64,000 bases of DNA from Granulosicoccus antarcticus IMCC3135 (GTDB lineage Bacteria > Pseudomonadota > Gammaproteobacteria > Granulosicoccales > Granulosicoccaceae), in assembly GCF_002215215.1 (NCBI RefSeq), contig NZ_CP018632.1, positions 5,762,501-5,826,500 of the forward strand. Reading direction: 5' to 3'. The number at the start of each line of letters is the position of its first letter. Position 1 is the stretch's first letter. The position numbers and the translations under genes were made by a program. Below are positions 9,701 to 19,115 of this stretch, piece by piece. The notes below the pieces were generated by a model, which worked only from the letters and a program-made list of their open reading frames with translations, was not told where the DNA came from and searched no databases.

Positions 9701-9762
9701 CGGGCAACGGGCGCTTTTTTGCGACGTGCCACTGCCGCGCGCTTTTTGGTAACTTGTGCCAA
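6739..9762 (-). CDS. ftsK: DNA translocase FtsK
   Basis: Septal DNA pump that clears chromosome dimers and activates XerCD at dif. From the N-terminus it has a basic Lys/Arg/Ala-rich leader, the FtsK_4TM membrane domain (segments such as [16 protein letters not shown] and [15 protein letters not shown]), a charged Pro/Ala linker, the RecA-like motor with Walker A GTTGSGKS (about residue 660) and [11 protein letters not shown], and a C-terminal gamma winged helix ([20 protein letters not shown]). The frame can be extended to GTG 9870, but those 36 residues do not resemble FtsK. I prefer TTG 9762, with AGGA nine bases before it, giving about 1007 residues. The linker contains the tandem [14 protein letters not shown]. 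It is divergent from trxB. Confidence 0.95.
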   Translation of the reverse strand: MAQVTKKRAAVARRKKAPVARKANGSKSASRVASRRATATRRTAGQAEGKGKPTAASTRAAASAHLSDTRTLGHMGRLFREVGGIVCVFAALIALLALTSFNASDPGWSHTGGGEPIQNSVGRVGAWFADVSLSLFGYMAYLLPLVLGISGWLLFRDERRVLNAYRPFAFVRLIGVILMLASASGLADLHFGVPEGALPDNIFGGGILGTAVAWRLVGFLHHLGTTLLLLAIFFSSLTLAFGTSWLQLIEMLGGAVVGFFERLKGGFRSMGESHAEQARVRSADRAREAHLRHREREAALASRRRSQPAEAPVASTPERKRAERRAPERPVRVPELDPLMDIDAENPPRTGLAAALATAREKALAGTQVATGAAKSAAARSNRAGPSHSARMDALDRSLGEADPLLGEADPLLNDPYAIEPPVYQAPPEQIVAEAPVASKPRARKSPKVEDIPVTPEQLKVASVTTAPLAHETVLPTVDPMRKKKIAIKPRVEEHKQTKLFLDVPDTDLPPISLLDAPEPQQPGFSEEDLEALSRLLEQKLAEFRITVEVVAVHPGPVITRFEMQLAPGIKASRITGLSQDIARSMSLVSVRVVEVIAGKSTIGIEVPNDHREIVQLSEMLQSPQYIEKKSPLTLALGKDISGESVTADLGRMPHLLVAGTTGSGKSVAVNAMLISLLYKATAKDVRLILIDPKMLELNVYDGIPHLLAPVVTDMKEAANALRWCVGEMERRYTVMAALKVRNIAGYNKKVNDAIKAGTPIVDPLYDPQLSLTPSAAPPTLEPMPFIVVVVDEFADMMMQVGKKAEELIARIAQKARAAGIHLILATQRPSVDVITGLIKANVPTRIAFQVSSKIDSRTILDQGGAESLLGHGDMLYLPPGTALPVRVHGAFVDDHEVQNVVAHIKLTGEPNYIEEILQENTVSIPGLSGGDGDGGGDEMDALYDQAVGIVLESRKASISYVQRRLKIGYNRAARMVEEMESAGVVSQVTSSGTREVLAPPPTHGHH

Positions 9763-9928
9763 AAATACTTGTCCTGACTTTACCGAGAGTGAGGGCGTTG
9801 TGAAATCGCGATCCAATACCACATTAATGCTCGCCAGAACCAAAAGTGTAGCAGACGCCCGCGGCCACACCTGCCGCTATCGCTACGTTTACGGGTAGTA
9901 TTCCCTTCCTGATTTCCTGTAACACTGA

Positions 9929-10906
<978 letters not shown>

Positions 10907-10929
10907 ACAAGAACTGAGCTAGTCCGGCT

Positions 10930-10979
10930 CTCACATGCTGGTAACACTCGCCTCCGGCCGGGTGTTACCAGCACGTGAG
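10930..10979 (+). terminator. Long hairpin after trxB, probable terminator
   Basis: Eighteen-base arms at 10930-10947 and 10962-10979 pair with a single mismatch around a 14-base loop. The hairpin follows trxB and ends just before the next gene. There is no run of T after it, so it may be a weak or Rho-assisted terminator or an RNA-stability element rather than a classical intrinsic terminator. Confidence 0.5.
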
Positions 10980-11011
10980 TTATGCATGAAAAGCAAGACC
11001 CTGGCAAAAGC

Positions 11012-12268
11012 ATGAACCTTCAGATAGAAGTACGCGATTCTTTGGCAGAGATCAGCAGCGAGAAGTGGAACGCTCTGTGTGAGGACGGTAATCCGTTCTT
11101 GCGCCACGAGTTTCTGCACACACTCGATGCAAGCGGCTGCCTGGGCGATGCAACCGGCTGGTATCCACGCTATTTTCTGTTGTGGTCCTCTGATGACGAA
11201 TCGCGTGAACTGCTTGGCGCTGTCCCCGCGTATATCAAAACCAACTCGTATGGCGAGTTTGTCTTTGACTGGGCCTGGGCTGAAGCCTATGAACGCAATC
11301 AGATGGATTACTACCCCAAGCTGGTATCCAGCATCCCCTTCACCCCTGCAACCGGTCAACGACTACTGGTCCGTGCAGATCAACCCTATGAGCAAACCGT
11401 TCTGCTTATGGCAGGCGCTATACGACAGTTTGCCGAATCACAGCGTTTTTCCGGCGTGCATTACCTGTTTCTCACTGAACGTGAAAGCCGCTTGTTGTCA
11501 GCAAGAGAGCCGGCACCTGCCAGCCGTGAGCAAGAAAAACCAGCCGATGATGACACCGTTTCAGCATCGACAAACATCGCCGACGATCATCTGCGTCGCA
11601 TCGATTGCCAATATCACTGGCACAACGACAGCTACTCGGATTTCGATGACTTTCTGTCTCGATGCACCTCTCGACGACGCAAGACCATTCGCAGAGAAAG
11701 ACGCCATGTCAGTGATGCGGGCATACGCCTGGAACAACGCTCCGGAAGCTCGCTGAGCGATGCCGAATGGCACTGGGTGCACCAGTTTTATGCCTCTACA
11801 TTCGATCGAAAATGGGGCAACCCCTCGTTAACGCAAGCATTTTTTGAAACCATCGGCGATAAAATGGGCGATCAGGTACTGATTGTATTTGCCTACGACG
11901 ACTCGGATGAAGAGCCGGAATGGCCGGTCGCCTGTTCCATCATGTTTGTTGGCACTCATACCTTGTATGGCCGCTTCTGGGGCTGTCGCAAAGAATTCAA
12001 CTCATTGCATTTTGAAGCCTGTTACTACCAGGGAATCGAATTCTGCATCGCCAGGGGAATTCAGAATTTCGAACCCGGAGCCCAGGGTGAGCACAAGATC
12101 ACCCGTGGCTTTGTGCCATCCATTACTCACTCTGCACACTACATCCAGCACCCGGCGTTCCGTGATGCCATTGCCGCCTTCTTGTCTGAAGAGCGCCCCC
12201 ACGTTGAACAAAGATGCGCCGGACTCACCAATTTGTTACCGTTCAAGGCTGAGACCCTCTCCCTGTAG
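11012..12268 (+). CDS. GNAT-fold protein of the COG3146 (DUF482) family
   Basis: A protein of about 418 residues with the architecture of the COG3146 family of putative acyltransferases, which have a double GNAT/FemAB-like fold. Recognisable segments are WNALCEDGNPFLRHEFLHTLD near the N-terminus, FLSRCTSRRRKTIRRERR in the middle, and GRFWGCRKEFNSLHFEACYYQGIEFCIARG followed by PGAQGEHKITRGF towards the C-terminus. No member has a firmly assigned substrate. The frame opens at ATG 10982, but that lies directly against the trxB hairpin; the ATG at 11012 (MNLQIEV) better fits the family's N-terminus. Seven bases separate it from aat, so the two are probably cotranscribed. Confidence 0.82.
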   Translation: MNLQIEVRDSLAEISSEKWNALCEDGNPFLRHEFLHTLDASGCLGDATGWYPRYFLLWSSDDESRELLGAVPAYIKTNSYGEFVFDWAWAEAYERNQMDYYPKLVSSIPFTPATGQRLLVRADQPYEQTVLLMAGAIRQFAESQRFSGVHYLFLTERESRLLSAREPAPASREQEKPADDDTVSASTNIADDHLRRIDCQYHWHNDSYSDFDDFLSRCTSRRRKTIRRERRHVSDAGIRLEQRSGSSLSDAEWHWVHQFYASTFDRKWGNPSLTQAFFETIGDKMGDQVLIVFAYDDSDEEPEWPVACSIMFVGTHTLYGRFWGCRKEFNSLHFEACYYQGIEFCIARGIQNFEPGAQGEHKITRGFVPSITHSAHYIQHPAFRDAIAAFLSEERPHVEQRCAGLTNLLPFKAETLSL

Positions 12269-12274
12269 CAACTT

Positions 12275-12976
12275 ATGCCCATTCCGTTCCTGGCCCCGGA
12301 TGACGATGTAACGCCGTTCCCAGCAACCTGCACCGCGTTAATCGAGCCCAACGGCTTGTTGATGGCGGGCGGCAACCTGAGTGAAAGACGTTTGCTGGCA
12401 GCTTATCGTGCGGGCGTATTTCCCTGGTTCGAGGCGGGCGAGCCTATTCTGTGGTGGTCTCCTGATCCACGCTGCGTAATCTGGCCTGACGATATAAAGA
12501 TTTCGCGAAGCCTGGGCAAGACCATTCGCCAGGGCCGCTATGAAGTGACAGAAAACCTGGCGTACCGGGAAATCATGCGCCGCTGCGGCGCACCTCGCAA
12601 AGGCAGCTCAGGAACCTGGATCACCGATGAGATGATGGCTGCCTATTGCCATCTGAATACGCTCGGCATTGCCCATTCACTGGAAGTCTGGATGGGCCAC
12701 CAACTGGTCGGTGGACTCTATGGAATCAGGATGGGTCGGGTATTTGTAGGCGAGTCCATGTTCTCAACCGAGCGCGATGCCTCCAAGGTGGCTCTCGCCC
12801 ACCTGGCCACATCGGGCAAGTACAAGCTGATCGACTGTCAGTTGGAAACACCTCACCTGGCCAGCATGGGGGCAACCACCATCAAGCGAGAACATTACCT
12901 GCACCTGCTTAACGAGTATGGCGATTTTCCAGCCGAGTCCCACCTGCCTGAATCGCCGCGATCCTCTACGGCCTGA
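12275..12976 (+). CDS. aat: Leucyl/phenylalanyl-tRNA-protein transferase
   Basis: N-end-rule enzyme that moves Leu or Phe from aminoacyl-tRNA onto proteins with N-terminal Arg or Lys, marking them for ClpAP. Family hallmarks are LLMAGGNLSERRLLAAYRAGVFPWF (about 27-51), WWSPDPRCVI (59-68), AYCHLNTLGIAHSLEVW and GGLYGIRMGRVFVGESMFS. The length of 233 residues is typical. It follows the COG3146 gene by 6 bases and ends before a bidirectional hairpin shared with thrC. The adaptor ClpS and ClpA are not in the window. Confidence 0.97.
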   Translation: MPIPFLAPDDDVTPFPATCTALIEPNGLLMAGGNLSERRLLAAYRAGVFPWFEAGEPILWWSPDPRCVIWPDDIKISRSLGKTIRQGRYEVTENLAYREIMRRCGAPRKGSSGTWITDEMMAAYCHLNTLGIAHSLEVWMGHQLVGGLYGIRMGRVFVGESMFSTERDASKVALAHLATSGKYKLIDCQLETPHLASMGATTIKREHYLHLLNEYGDFPAESHLPESPRSSTA

Positions 12977-12993
12977 TTACAGGCTCTCTCATA

Positions 12994-13025
12994 CACTGCC
13001 GATCGCAAAAATACGACCGGCAGTG
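12994..13025. terminator. Hairpin between convergent aat and thrC
   Basis: CACTGCCG (12994-13001) and CGGCAGTG (13018-13025) form a perfect 8-base stem with a 16-base A-rich loop between the ends of two convergent genes. No clear T-run flanks it on either strand, so termination strength is uncertain. Confidence 0.5.
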
Positions 13026-13051
13026 GCTGTCTGTCAGAGCTGGCCGACGAC

Positions 13052-14194
13052 TCAGATATGCGCCAGAATGGCCGCTTTAACTGCTCCCAGCTCAGCTTCG
13101 ACAGTCTGCACGGCTTCCTGACCTCGGATGGCAATATCCGGATCCTTGAGGCCATGACCTGTCAACGTACAAGTAATCAGACTGCCGGCTGGTATCAGTC
13201 CTGATTTGACATCCCGAAGCGCTCCACACAGCGAGACTGCGGACGCCGGCTCACAAAAAATACCTTCCTTGCGTGCCAGCAGAGCCTGCGTGGCAAGCAG
13301 CTCATCATCACTGACCTCGTCAAACCAGCCACCGGATTCATTGACAGCAGCCTGTGCCAAATCCCAGCTTTGCGGGTTACCGATACGGATGGCAGTTGCC
13401 AGAGTTTCCGGATTCTCGACGGGGGCACCCCGCATGAAGGGCGCTGAACCGTCAGCCTGGTAACCGACCATCACAGGTCGCTTGTCGGTCATCGCAGTAT
13501 TCACATAGGGACAATTCTCTGCACCGCTGTAAAGAGTGCAAGAAGCCGTACTTTTTCCGCAAGCTTCGCTGTAACCGATCCAGTAAGCTGAAATATTGCC
13601 GGCATTGCCCACTGGAATACAGTGATAGTCAGGCGCACGCCCCAGTGCTTCAACGATTTCGAAGGCGCCGGTTTTCTGCCCCTGCAAACGATACGGGTTG
13701 ATTGAATTGACAATAGCTACCGGTGCTTCACCCGCGACTTCCTTCACCAGACGCATGCCGTCATCAAAGTTACCCTTGATTTGCAGCACGACTGCACCGT
13801 GCGCTATCGCCTGAGCCAGCTTGCCCATTGCAATCTTGCCTTCGGGAATGAGTACGAAGGCAGTCATGCCGGCTCGAGCTGCATAAGCGGCGGCGGCGGC
13901 TGAAGTATTGCCCGTAGAGGCGCAAACGATGGCCTTTGCACCCTCCTCTGCAGCTTTGCTCACAGCCATGGTCATGCCACGATCCTTGAACGAGCCTGTC
14001 GGGTTCAGCCCTTCGTACTTGACGTAGATCTCGACATCAATACCCAGCTCACGCGGCAGATTGACGAGCCGAATGAGAGGCGTATCGCCTTCATTGAGCG
14101 AAATCACGGGCGTTTTGTCGCTGACAGGCAGGCGATCGCGATAGCGATCGATCAGCCCTGTGTAGTGGGCAGCGCGGTTTTGAGTTGCAGACAT
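13052..14194 (-). CDS. thrC: Threonine synthase
   Basis: PLP enzyme converting O-phosphohomoserine to threonine. The PLP lysine is Lys70 in PTGSFKDRGM, and the phosphate-binding Gly-rich loop and substrate segment CASTGNTSAAAAAYAARAG follow. VGNAGNISAYWIGY is the second glycine loop. At 380 residues it belongs to the shorter, fold-type II class found in Pseudomonas-like and Gram-positive bacteria rather than the 430-residue enteric form. It lies 103 bases downstream of hom in the same direction, as is common. A perfect 8-base hairpin occupies its leader. Confidence 0.95.
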   Translation of the reverse strand: MSATQNRAAHYTGLIDRYRDRLPVSDKTPVISLNEGDTPLIRLVNLPRELGIDVEIYVKYEGLNPTGSFKDRGMTMAVSKAAEEGAKAIVCASTGNTSAAAAAYAARAGMTAFVLIPEGKIAMGKLAQAIAHGAVVLQIKGNFDDGMRLVKEVAGEAPVAIVNSINPYRLQGQKTGAFEIVEALGRAPDYHCIPVGNAGNISAYWIGYSEACGKSTASCTLYSGAENCPYVNTAMTDKRPVMVGYQADGSAPFMRGAPVENPETLATAIRIGNPQSWDLAQAAVNESGGWFDEVSDDELLATQALLARKEGIFCEPASAVSLCGALRDVKSGLIPAGSLITCTLTGHGLKDPDIAIRGQEAVQTVEAELGAVKAAILAHI

Positions 14195-14208
14195 GATGAG
14201 TGACTCTG

Positions 14209-14228
14209 ATACCGGACAGATCCGGTAT
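14209..14228 (-). promoter_or_regulatory. Perfect hairpin in thrC leader
   Basis: ATACCGGA (14209-14216) and TCCGGTAT (14221-14228) form a perfect 8-base stem with a CAGA loop, 15 bases before the thrC ATG and inside the hom-thrC gap. Reading on the thrC strand it is not followed by T residues, so it is more likely an RNA-stability or translation-control element, or an operator, than a terminator. Confidence 0.4.
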
Positions 14229-14297
14229 TTTCTGTGTGAGTGACGATAGTTAGGGTAGCGGCAATATGACGGTTTTCAACGCACCTGCCAAGACAAG

Positions 14298-15629
14298 TTA
14301 GAGAGACTCCACGCGGATGCGGGTGACTGGCTGAGTAATCGTTGAAAGTGCCTCGATTCGCTCAATGGCTGTCTCGATCAAACCTTCTCGCACCCTGCGG
14401 GTCAGCAAGATAATCGGCACATTCGGCACCTCGATGGAGTCATCCGACAATTCACCAACCATCTCGGGCTCTTTCTGCAAAATGGCTTCGATACTGATAC
14501 CCAGCTTGCCGAATATATCGGTAACCGTTGCCAGGACACCGGGTTGATCCAGAGCATGCAAGCGCAGGTAGTAGGCAGACTGATAGTTTGCCGTGTCGAG
14601 CATGACATGTGGTGTCAGTGCATCTGGCTGGAAGGCCAGTGTCGGTACACGGTGTGCTGGATCGGCATCCAGGCAGCGAACCGCATCGATAATGTCTGCC
14701 ACCATGGCTGACCCGGTGGGCTCTGAGCCGGCACCGGCACCATAATACAAAGTGGGGCCGACGGCATCACCGTGCACCACGATCGCATTCATGACGCCAT
14801 TGACATTGGCAAGCAGACGTCGCTCCGGTATCAGCGTCGGGTGCACACGCAACTCAACCCCTTCCTTGCGACGACGAGCCACTCCCAGATGCTTGATCCG
14901 GTATCCCAATTCTTCTGCAAACTCGACATCTTCACGTGTGATCTGACTGATCCCTTCGGTATAAACCGCATCGAACTGCAGAGGCATACCAAACGCAACC
15001 GATGCCATGATGGCCAGCTTATGCGCCGCATCGATGCCTTCAACATCAAATGTCGGGTCAGCTTCGGCATATCCCAGTTCTTGAGCTTCTGCCAGTACAT
15101 CATCAAAGGTGCGTCCTTTTTCTGCCATTTCACTCAGGATGAAGTTACCTGTGCCATTGATGATACCGACCAGCCATTCGATTCGATTGGCTGTCAGACC
15201 TTCCCGTAAGGCCTTGATGATCGGTATGCCGCCAGCAACTGCAGATTCGAAGGCAATCGTTACGCCTTTTTCACTGGCAGCCCGGAACAGCTCATTACCA
15301 TGCACGGCGATCAGCGCCTTGTTGGCCGTAATCACATGTTTGCCATTTGCGATGGCGCTATGCAGCAAAGACAGGGCGGGGTCATCGCCTCCCATGGCCT
15401 CGCACACAATATCAATATCCGGATCACTGACCAGGCTTTGAGCATCGGTGGTGATGTCAATACCCAGGTTCAGCGCTTCGGCTTTGGCCTTGTTGCGCAC
15501 TGCTGCACGCGTCAGGCGAATGGACCGCCCGGTACGTCGCTCAATTTCAGCGGCGTTGCGAGTCAGGATATTGGCCACACCCTGCCCCACCGTGCCCAGT
15601 CCTAACAAGCCAATCGTTACCGGTTTCAA
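14298..15629 (-). CDS. hom: Homoserine dehydrogenase
   Basis: Reduces aspartate-semialdehyde to homoserine, the branch point to threonine and methionine. The N-terminal Rossmann motif is GLLGLGTVGQGV (7-18). The catalytic region contains GIINGTGNFILSEM and EADPTFDVEGIDAAHKLAIMA, holding the conserved Asp/Lys pair. A C-terminal ACT domain (about 350-430, beginning YYLRLHALDQPGVLATVTDIF) suggests feedback control by threonine. The length of 443 residues is standard for the monofunctional enzyme. It precedes thrC on the same strand, and together they make threonine from aspartate-semialdehyde apart from homoserine kinase, which is not in the window. Confidence 0.96.
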   Translation of the reverse strand: MKPVTIGLLGLGTVGQGVANILTRNAAEIERRTGRSIRLTRAAVRNKAKAEALNLGIDITTDAQSLVSDPDIDIVCEAMGGDDPALSLLHSAIANGKHVITANKALIAVHGNELFRAASEKGVTIAFESAVAGGIPIIKALREGLTANRIEWLVGIINGTGNFILSEMAEKGRTFDDVLAEAQELGYAEADPTFDVEGIDAAHKLAIMASVAFGMPLQFDAVYTEGISQITREDVEFAEELGYRIKHLGVARRRKEGVELRVHPTLIPERRLLANVNGVMNAIVVHGDAVGPTLYYGAGAGSEPTGSAMVADIIDAVRCLDADPAHRVPTLAFQPDALTPHVMLDTANYQSAYYLRLHALDQPGVLATVTDIFGKLGISIEAILQKEPEMVGELSDDSIEVPNVPIILLTRRVREGLIETAIERIEALSTITQPVTRIRVESL

Positions 15630-15697
15630 GAAAATCTCCTGCCTTTGATTGAGCCTTACAGGTGTTCACCCGGGCTCGGGACGACTATTATAACGTG

Positions 15698-16084
15698 ATG
15701 AAAATGCATCTAGAGACTTCTGATCAAAACCTGATCAGCAATTATGGAAAGGGGGTGCTGGGTATCAACGGTCAGGACTTTCGTAGCAACATCCTGATAA
15801 CCCGCACCCGGATAATAGAGGACTGGTTTTCCGGCGATCTGAAATCACTGACAATCGCTCATTTTGCGCCGATTCTCGACGACGTGGAAGCGGTACGCCC
15901 CGAGATTGTTTTACTGGGCTCCGGGCATCTGCACATATTCCCCGATTTTTCTCTGATCAGCGAACTTCGAGAACATGGCATCGCTCTGGAAGTGATGAAC
16001 ACTCGTGCAGCCTGTCGCACCTACAGTGTTCTGGTGAACGAATATCGACCGGTTGCTGCAGCGCTGATTCAGATTGAGGAGTGA
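15698..16084 (+). CDS. Mth938-like domain protein (DUF498)
   Basis: A compact protein of about 128 residues of the Mth938/NDUFAF3 family. Characteristic features are IEDWFSGDL in the middle, PEIVLLGSGHLHIFP, and the closing RAACRTYSVLVNEYRPVAAALI. Bacterial members have no defined function; the mitochondrial relative is a complex I assembly factor. The frame can be extended to GTG 15662, but family members begin close to the MKMHLET segment, so I use ATG 15698 (15704 is also possible). No good ribosome site is visible. It is divergent from hom and ends before the rpoS-side terminator. Confidence 0.82.
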   Translation: MKMHLETSDQNLISNYGKGVLGINGQDFRSNILITRTRIIEDWFSGDLKSLTIAHFAPILDDVEAVRPEIVLLGSGHLHIFPDFSLISELREHGIALEVMNTRAACRTYSVLVNEYRPVAAALIQIEE

Positions 16085-16117
16085 CTGGCACCCGTCAGAC
16101 TGACCTGATACAAACAG

Positions 16118-16143
16118 AAACGGCGCTATAGAGCGCCGTTTTT
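16118..16143 (+). terminator. Intrinsic terminator between DUF498 gene and rpoS
   Basis: AAACGGCGCT (16118-16127) pairs perfectly with AGCGCCGTTT (16132-16141) around a four-base loop, followed by T residues on the plus strand. The A-rich left side could also serve rpoS on the minus strand. Confidence 0.85.
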
Positions 16144-16202
16144 GCTATCTGTGGAGAGTGCGCCACCGCGTGACCGCTCTTGATCGAGCTTTGCTCAATA
16201 CA

Positions 16203-17189
16203 TCATGCCAGGAACAGATTTTCAGCAGAATAGCCACTGCCTTCCAGAATACGACGCAAACGTTTCAAGGCTTCCATCTGTATCTGCCTGACGCGCTCAC
16301 GAGTCACACCCAGCTCCTGTCCGACCTCTTCAAGCGTTGACTTTTCGTGTCCGTGCAGCCCGAATCTACGCACCAGAACCTCGCGCTGCTTGGATTCAAG
16401 CTTTAACAGCCACTCGTTGATATGAGAATTGACTGATTCATCTTGTAACACCATGGACGGATCGACATTGTTCTCATCAGGAATGATGTCCAGCAATGGC
16501 CGCTCGCCATCCTTGCCAATCGCCACATCCACCGAAGATACCCGGTCTCTCAGGCTCAACAGTCGCATTACATCTTCAACAGGACGCTCAGTCAGGACCG
16601 CAATGTCTTCTGCGGTCGGCTCACGATCCAGCGATTGCTGCAGTCGACGCTCTGCCTTGATGTAGACATTCATCTCCTTGACGACATGAATGGGCAGTCG
16701 AATGGTGCGTGTCTGATTCATCAGACCCCGTTCGATTGTCTGACGAATCCACCATGTGGCATACGTGGAAAATCGAAAGCCACGTTCCGGATCGAATTTT
16801 TCGACCGAATGAATCAGTCCCAGATTGCCCTCTTCAATAAGATCAAGCAAAGCCAGACCGCGATTCATGTAGCGGCGCGCTATCTTCACCACAAGCCGCA
16901 AGTTACACTCGATCATCTTGGCGCGAGATTTCTCACAACCTTTCTGAGCCAATCGGGTGTACATTTTTTCTTCATCAGCATTCAACAGCTCTGAATGCTC
17001 GATTTCCTTCAGATAGAGCCTGGTGGCATCCATCTCCTTGCGGGAGCCATCACGCAACTTGCTCGCTGTGATCTTCTCGCTCGCGTCGTCATCGTTTGTC
17101 GTTGAAGATGAAGCACTGTCAGCTCCGCGTCGGTTCCACCCGTCGCGGTCGTCAGTGGTCATCGTGAAGTTTCCCCAATGTTGTGTCAT
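16203..17189 (-). CDS. rpoS: RNA polymerase sigma factor RpoS
   Basis: Stationary-phase and general-stress sigma factor. Region 1.2 begins at [21 protein letters not shown] (about 54-74). Region 2 has [30 protein letters not shown] and [16 protein letters not shown]. Region 3 contains PTAEDIA, and region 4.2 has the [24 protein letters not shown]. The length of 328 residues is close to the enteric 330. The N-terminal 50 residues are polar and low-complexity. An AAGAGAG precedes the ATG. It lies downstream of nlpD, from which rpoS is classically transcribed. ClpX and ClpP, its degradation machine, are also in this window. Confidence 0.97.
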   Translation of the reverse strand: MTQHWGNFTMTTDDRDGWNRRGADSASSSTTNDDDASEKITASKLRDGSRKEMDATRLYLKEIEHSELLNADEEKMYTRLAQKGCEKSRAKMIECNLRLVVKIARRYMNRGLALLDLIEEGNLGLIHSVEKFDPERGFRFSTYATWWIRQTIERGLMNQTRTIRLPIHVVKEMNVYIKAERRLQQSLDREPTAEDIAVLTERPVEDVMRLLSLRDRVSSVDVAIGKDGERPLLDIIPDENNVDPSMVLQDESVNSHINEWLLKLESKQREVLVRRFGLHGHEKSTLEEVGQELGVTRERVRQIQMEALKRLRRILEGSGYSAENLFLA

Positions 17190-17333
17190 GAGACACTCTC
17201 TTGCCGTTTTTTTTAGATATTAAAGGAACTTAGCTCACTTTGCTAATGCAAATTCACCGGTTTCACGTTTGTTTCATACAGGACACTGTTACTTGACTGA
17301 CAGACTCGGGAAAGCTTTAAGGCAGATCTAACC

Positions 17334-18338
17334 TTACCGTACAGACAGGAAGTCCATAGGATTCAGTGAATTACCATTTTGCCGCACCTCGAAACGCAGT
17401 ACGGACTCCTGTTGTGCATTCCATCCCAGTGTTCCGATGGGATCGCCGGCTCTTACGGTGTCATTTTCGGCAACATACAGGTCTCTGGCGTGAGAATAGG
17501 CCGTGAGCAGAGAATCCTCATGCCTGACTATGATGAGATTTCCGGCACCGCTGGGGTCTTTGCCCGAGTACGCCACGGTGCCATCCTTGACTGCCACAAC
17601 GGGCTGTCCGGGTATGCCGGCAATATCGACACCGTGCCGACCTTCCTGAATCGGTGAAAAACCTCGCGCCACCTGCCCTTCTGTTGGCCAGGTCCAGCGA
17701 CCAACCAGAGATTGCAGCTGCTCACTGACCACAGCGCTACTGCCCGCACTATCCTGTCCACCGGTATATTCCTCCTCAACAACCTCTCGAGGTGCATACC
17801 CAGGCTGTGGGTCGCGTTGCTGCATGTACTCGGCCTCTCTGGCGGGCAGGTCATCGCGTCGGTAGGCTTTACGCGGACTCAGCAAATTGACGTCCGAGAC
17901 CACGGCACTGACACCTGGAGTGAACACTGAGCGATTGGGCTCCTGTTCGTAACGACGCTCAGGTACCGCTTTGGGCGTTTCAGCCCGTGAAACCACAGCC
18001 TCATCCTGGCGAGGAATCTGAACGTCTGGCTTTTCTTCAGGCACTGCCCAGGCCGACTTGGATTGATAGTTCTGCGTAGCCCGGGATGCTGACCGGATAT
18101 TGATATGCGTGCCCGTGGAAAAGTACCGTCCGACATTCGGATTCAGGGCTGCCAGCTCATTAGGTGACAACTTGTACCTGAATGCGACGGATTCCAATGT
18201 GTCACCAGCACGCACGACGTAGGTTTCAGAACCAAGGTCCAGACGATTCAGGCTCTCTTCGACTCGCGGCACGGTGCCACATGCCGTGACAGCAAGAGTC
18301 AGAATGGATAAGCAGCAAACTCGTTGCAAAGGCTTCAT
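17334..18338 (-). CDS. nlpD: NlpD-like LysM/M23 lipoprotein
   Basis: Envelope lipoprotein that activates the septal amidase AmiC. A signal peptide ends in a lipobox at LAVTAC (Cys20). A LysM peptidoglycan-binding domain (YVVRAGDTLESVAFRY onward) spans about 40-82, a Pro/Glu/Arg-rich linker follows, and an M23 domain fills the last 115 residues (HGVDIAG, YSHARDL, LRFEVRQNGNSLNP). In true M23 peptidases the last motif carries a His where this has Arg (LRFEVR), which fits the inactive NlpD activator class. It lies between pcm and rpoS, the usual place. A promoter for rpoS may lie within it. Confidence 0.93.
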   Translation of the reverse strand: MKPLQRVCCLSILTLAVTACGTVPRVEESLNRLDLGSETYVVRAGDTLESVAFRYKLSPNELAALNPNVGRYFSTGTHINIRSASRATQNYQSKSAWAVPEEKPDVQIPRQDEAVVSRAETPKAVPERRYEQEPNRSVFTPGVSAVVSDVNLLSPRKAYRRDDLPAREAEYMQQRDPQPGYAPREVVEEEYTGGQDSAGSSAVVSEQLQSLVGRWTWPTEGQVARGFSPIQEGRHGVDIAGIPGQPVVAVKDGTVAYSGKDPSGAGNLIIVRHEDSLLTAYSHARDLYVAENDTVRAGDPIGTLGWNAQQESVLRFEVRQNGNSLNPMDFLSVR

Positions 18339-18425
18339 GGGTCACTCGATAATGCAGTTGTCTTTGCCAGAGCGCCGAGGCGGCTGACAGGGATCTGTTC
18401 GCGATTACAGAGTCTAGTTGGCTAT

Positions 18426-19115
18426 TCAGGACTTACCAGAGAGAAAGGGAACAAAATTCACATCGTGCTCCTGGCGTCGACTAAAACCTTGATGGGTTCG
18501 CGTAATGATAGTCAAAGACTGCGTACCGCCCTGCTCTCCGACCGGCACGATCATCCGCCCACCAATGGCCAACTGTTCCAGCAGCGGCTCGGGTATGGAC
18601 TCTGGCGCGGCCGTTACCATGATGCCATCGTATGGACCATGGCCGGACCAACCCCAACCACCGTCACTGTAGCGGGTATGGATATTTCGATATTGCAAAG
18701 CGCGAAATCGCCGCCTCGCCCGATCAAGCAGAGTGCGTATTCTCTCGACCGTAAAAACAGCTTCTACCAGTTGTGACAGAACTGCCGCCTGGTAACCTGA
18801 TCCCGTTCCGACCTCCAGAACTCGCTCAATCGGACCATCCTCCAACAGTATTTCTGTCATGCGTGCGACAGCAAAGGGCTGGGAAATGGTCTGCCCTTCA
18901 CCGATGGGAAGCGCAACATCATCATAGGCACGGGTCGAGATGGCTTCATCCACAAACAGATGACGCGGCACGGCTGCCATGACCTCCAGCAATTGTTCAT
19001 TCCTGATGCCACACTCTTTCAAACGCTTCACCATACGCGTCCGGGTTCGCTGAGACGTAAAACCGATACCGGCAATCTGCTCAGCGCTGGCGATCACAAC
19101 AGACTCTCCAACCAC
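18426..19115 (-). CDS. pcm: Protein-L-isoaspartate O-methyltransferase
   Basis: SAM-dependent repair enzyme that methylates isoaspartyl residues in aged proteins. The SAM motif I is VLEVGTGSGYQAAVLSQL, preceded by the family signature GQTISQPFAVARMTEIL. MIVPVGEQGGTQSL lies near the C-terminus. The length of 229 residues is standard. It overlaps the 3' end of surE by 22 bases, so the two are coupled, and nlpD and rpoS follow. Confidence 0.96.
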   Translation of the reverse strand: MVGESVVIASAEQIAGIGFTSQRTRTRMVKRLKECGIRNEQLLEVMAAVPRHLFVDEAISTRAYDDVALPIGEGQTISQPFAVARMTEILLEDGPIERVLEVGTGSGYQAAVLSQLVEAVFTVERIRTLLDRARRRFRALQYRNIHTRYSDGGWGWSGHGPYDGIMVTAAPESIPEPLLEQLAIGGRMIVPVGEQGGTQSLTIITRTHQGFSRRQEHDVNFVPFLSGKS

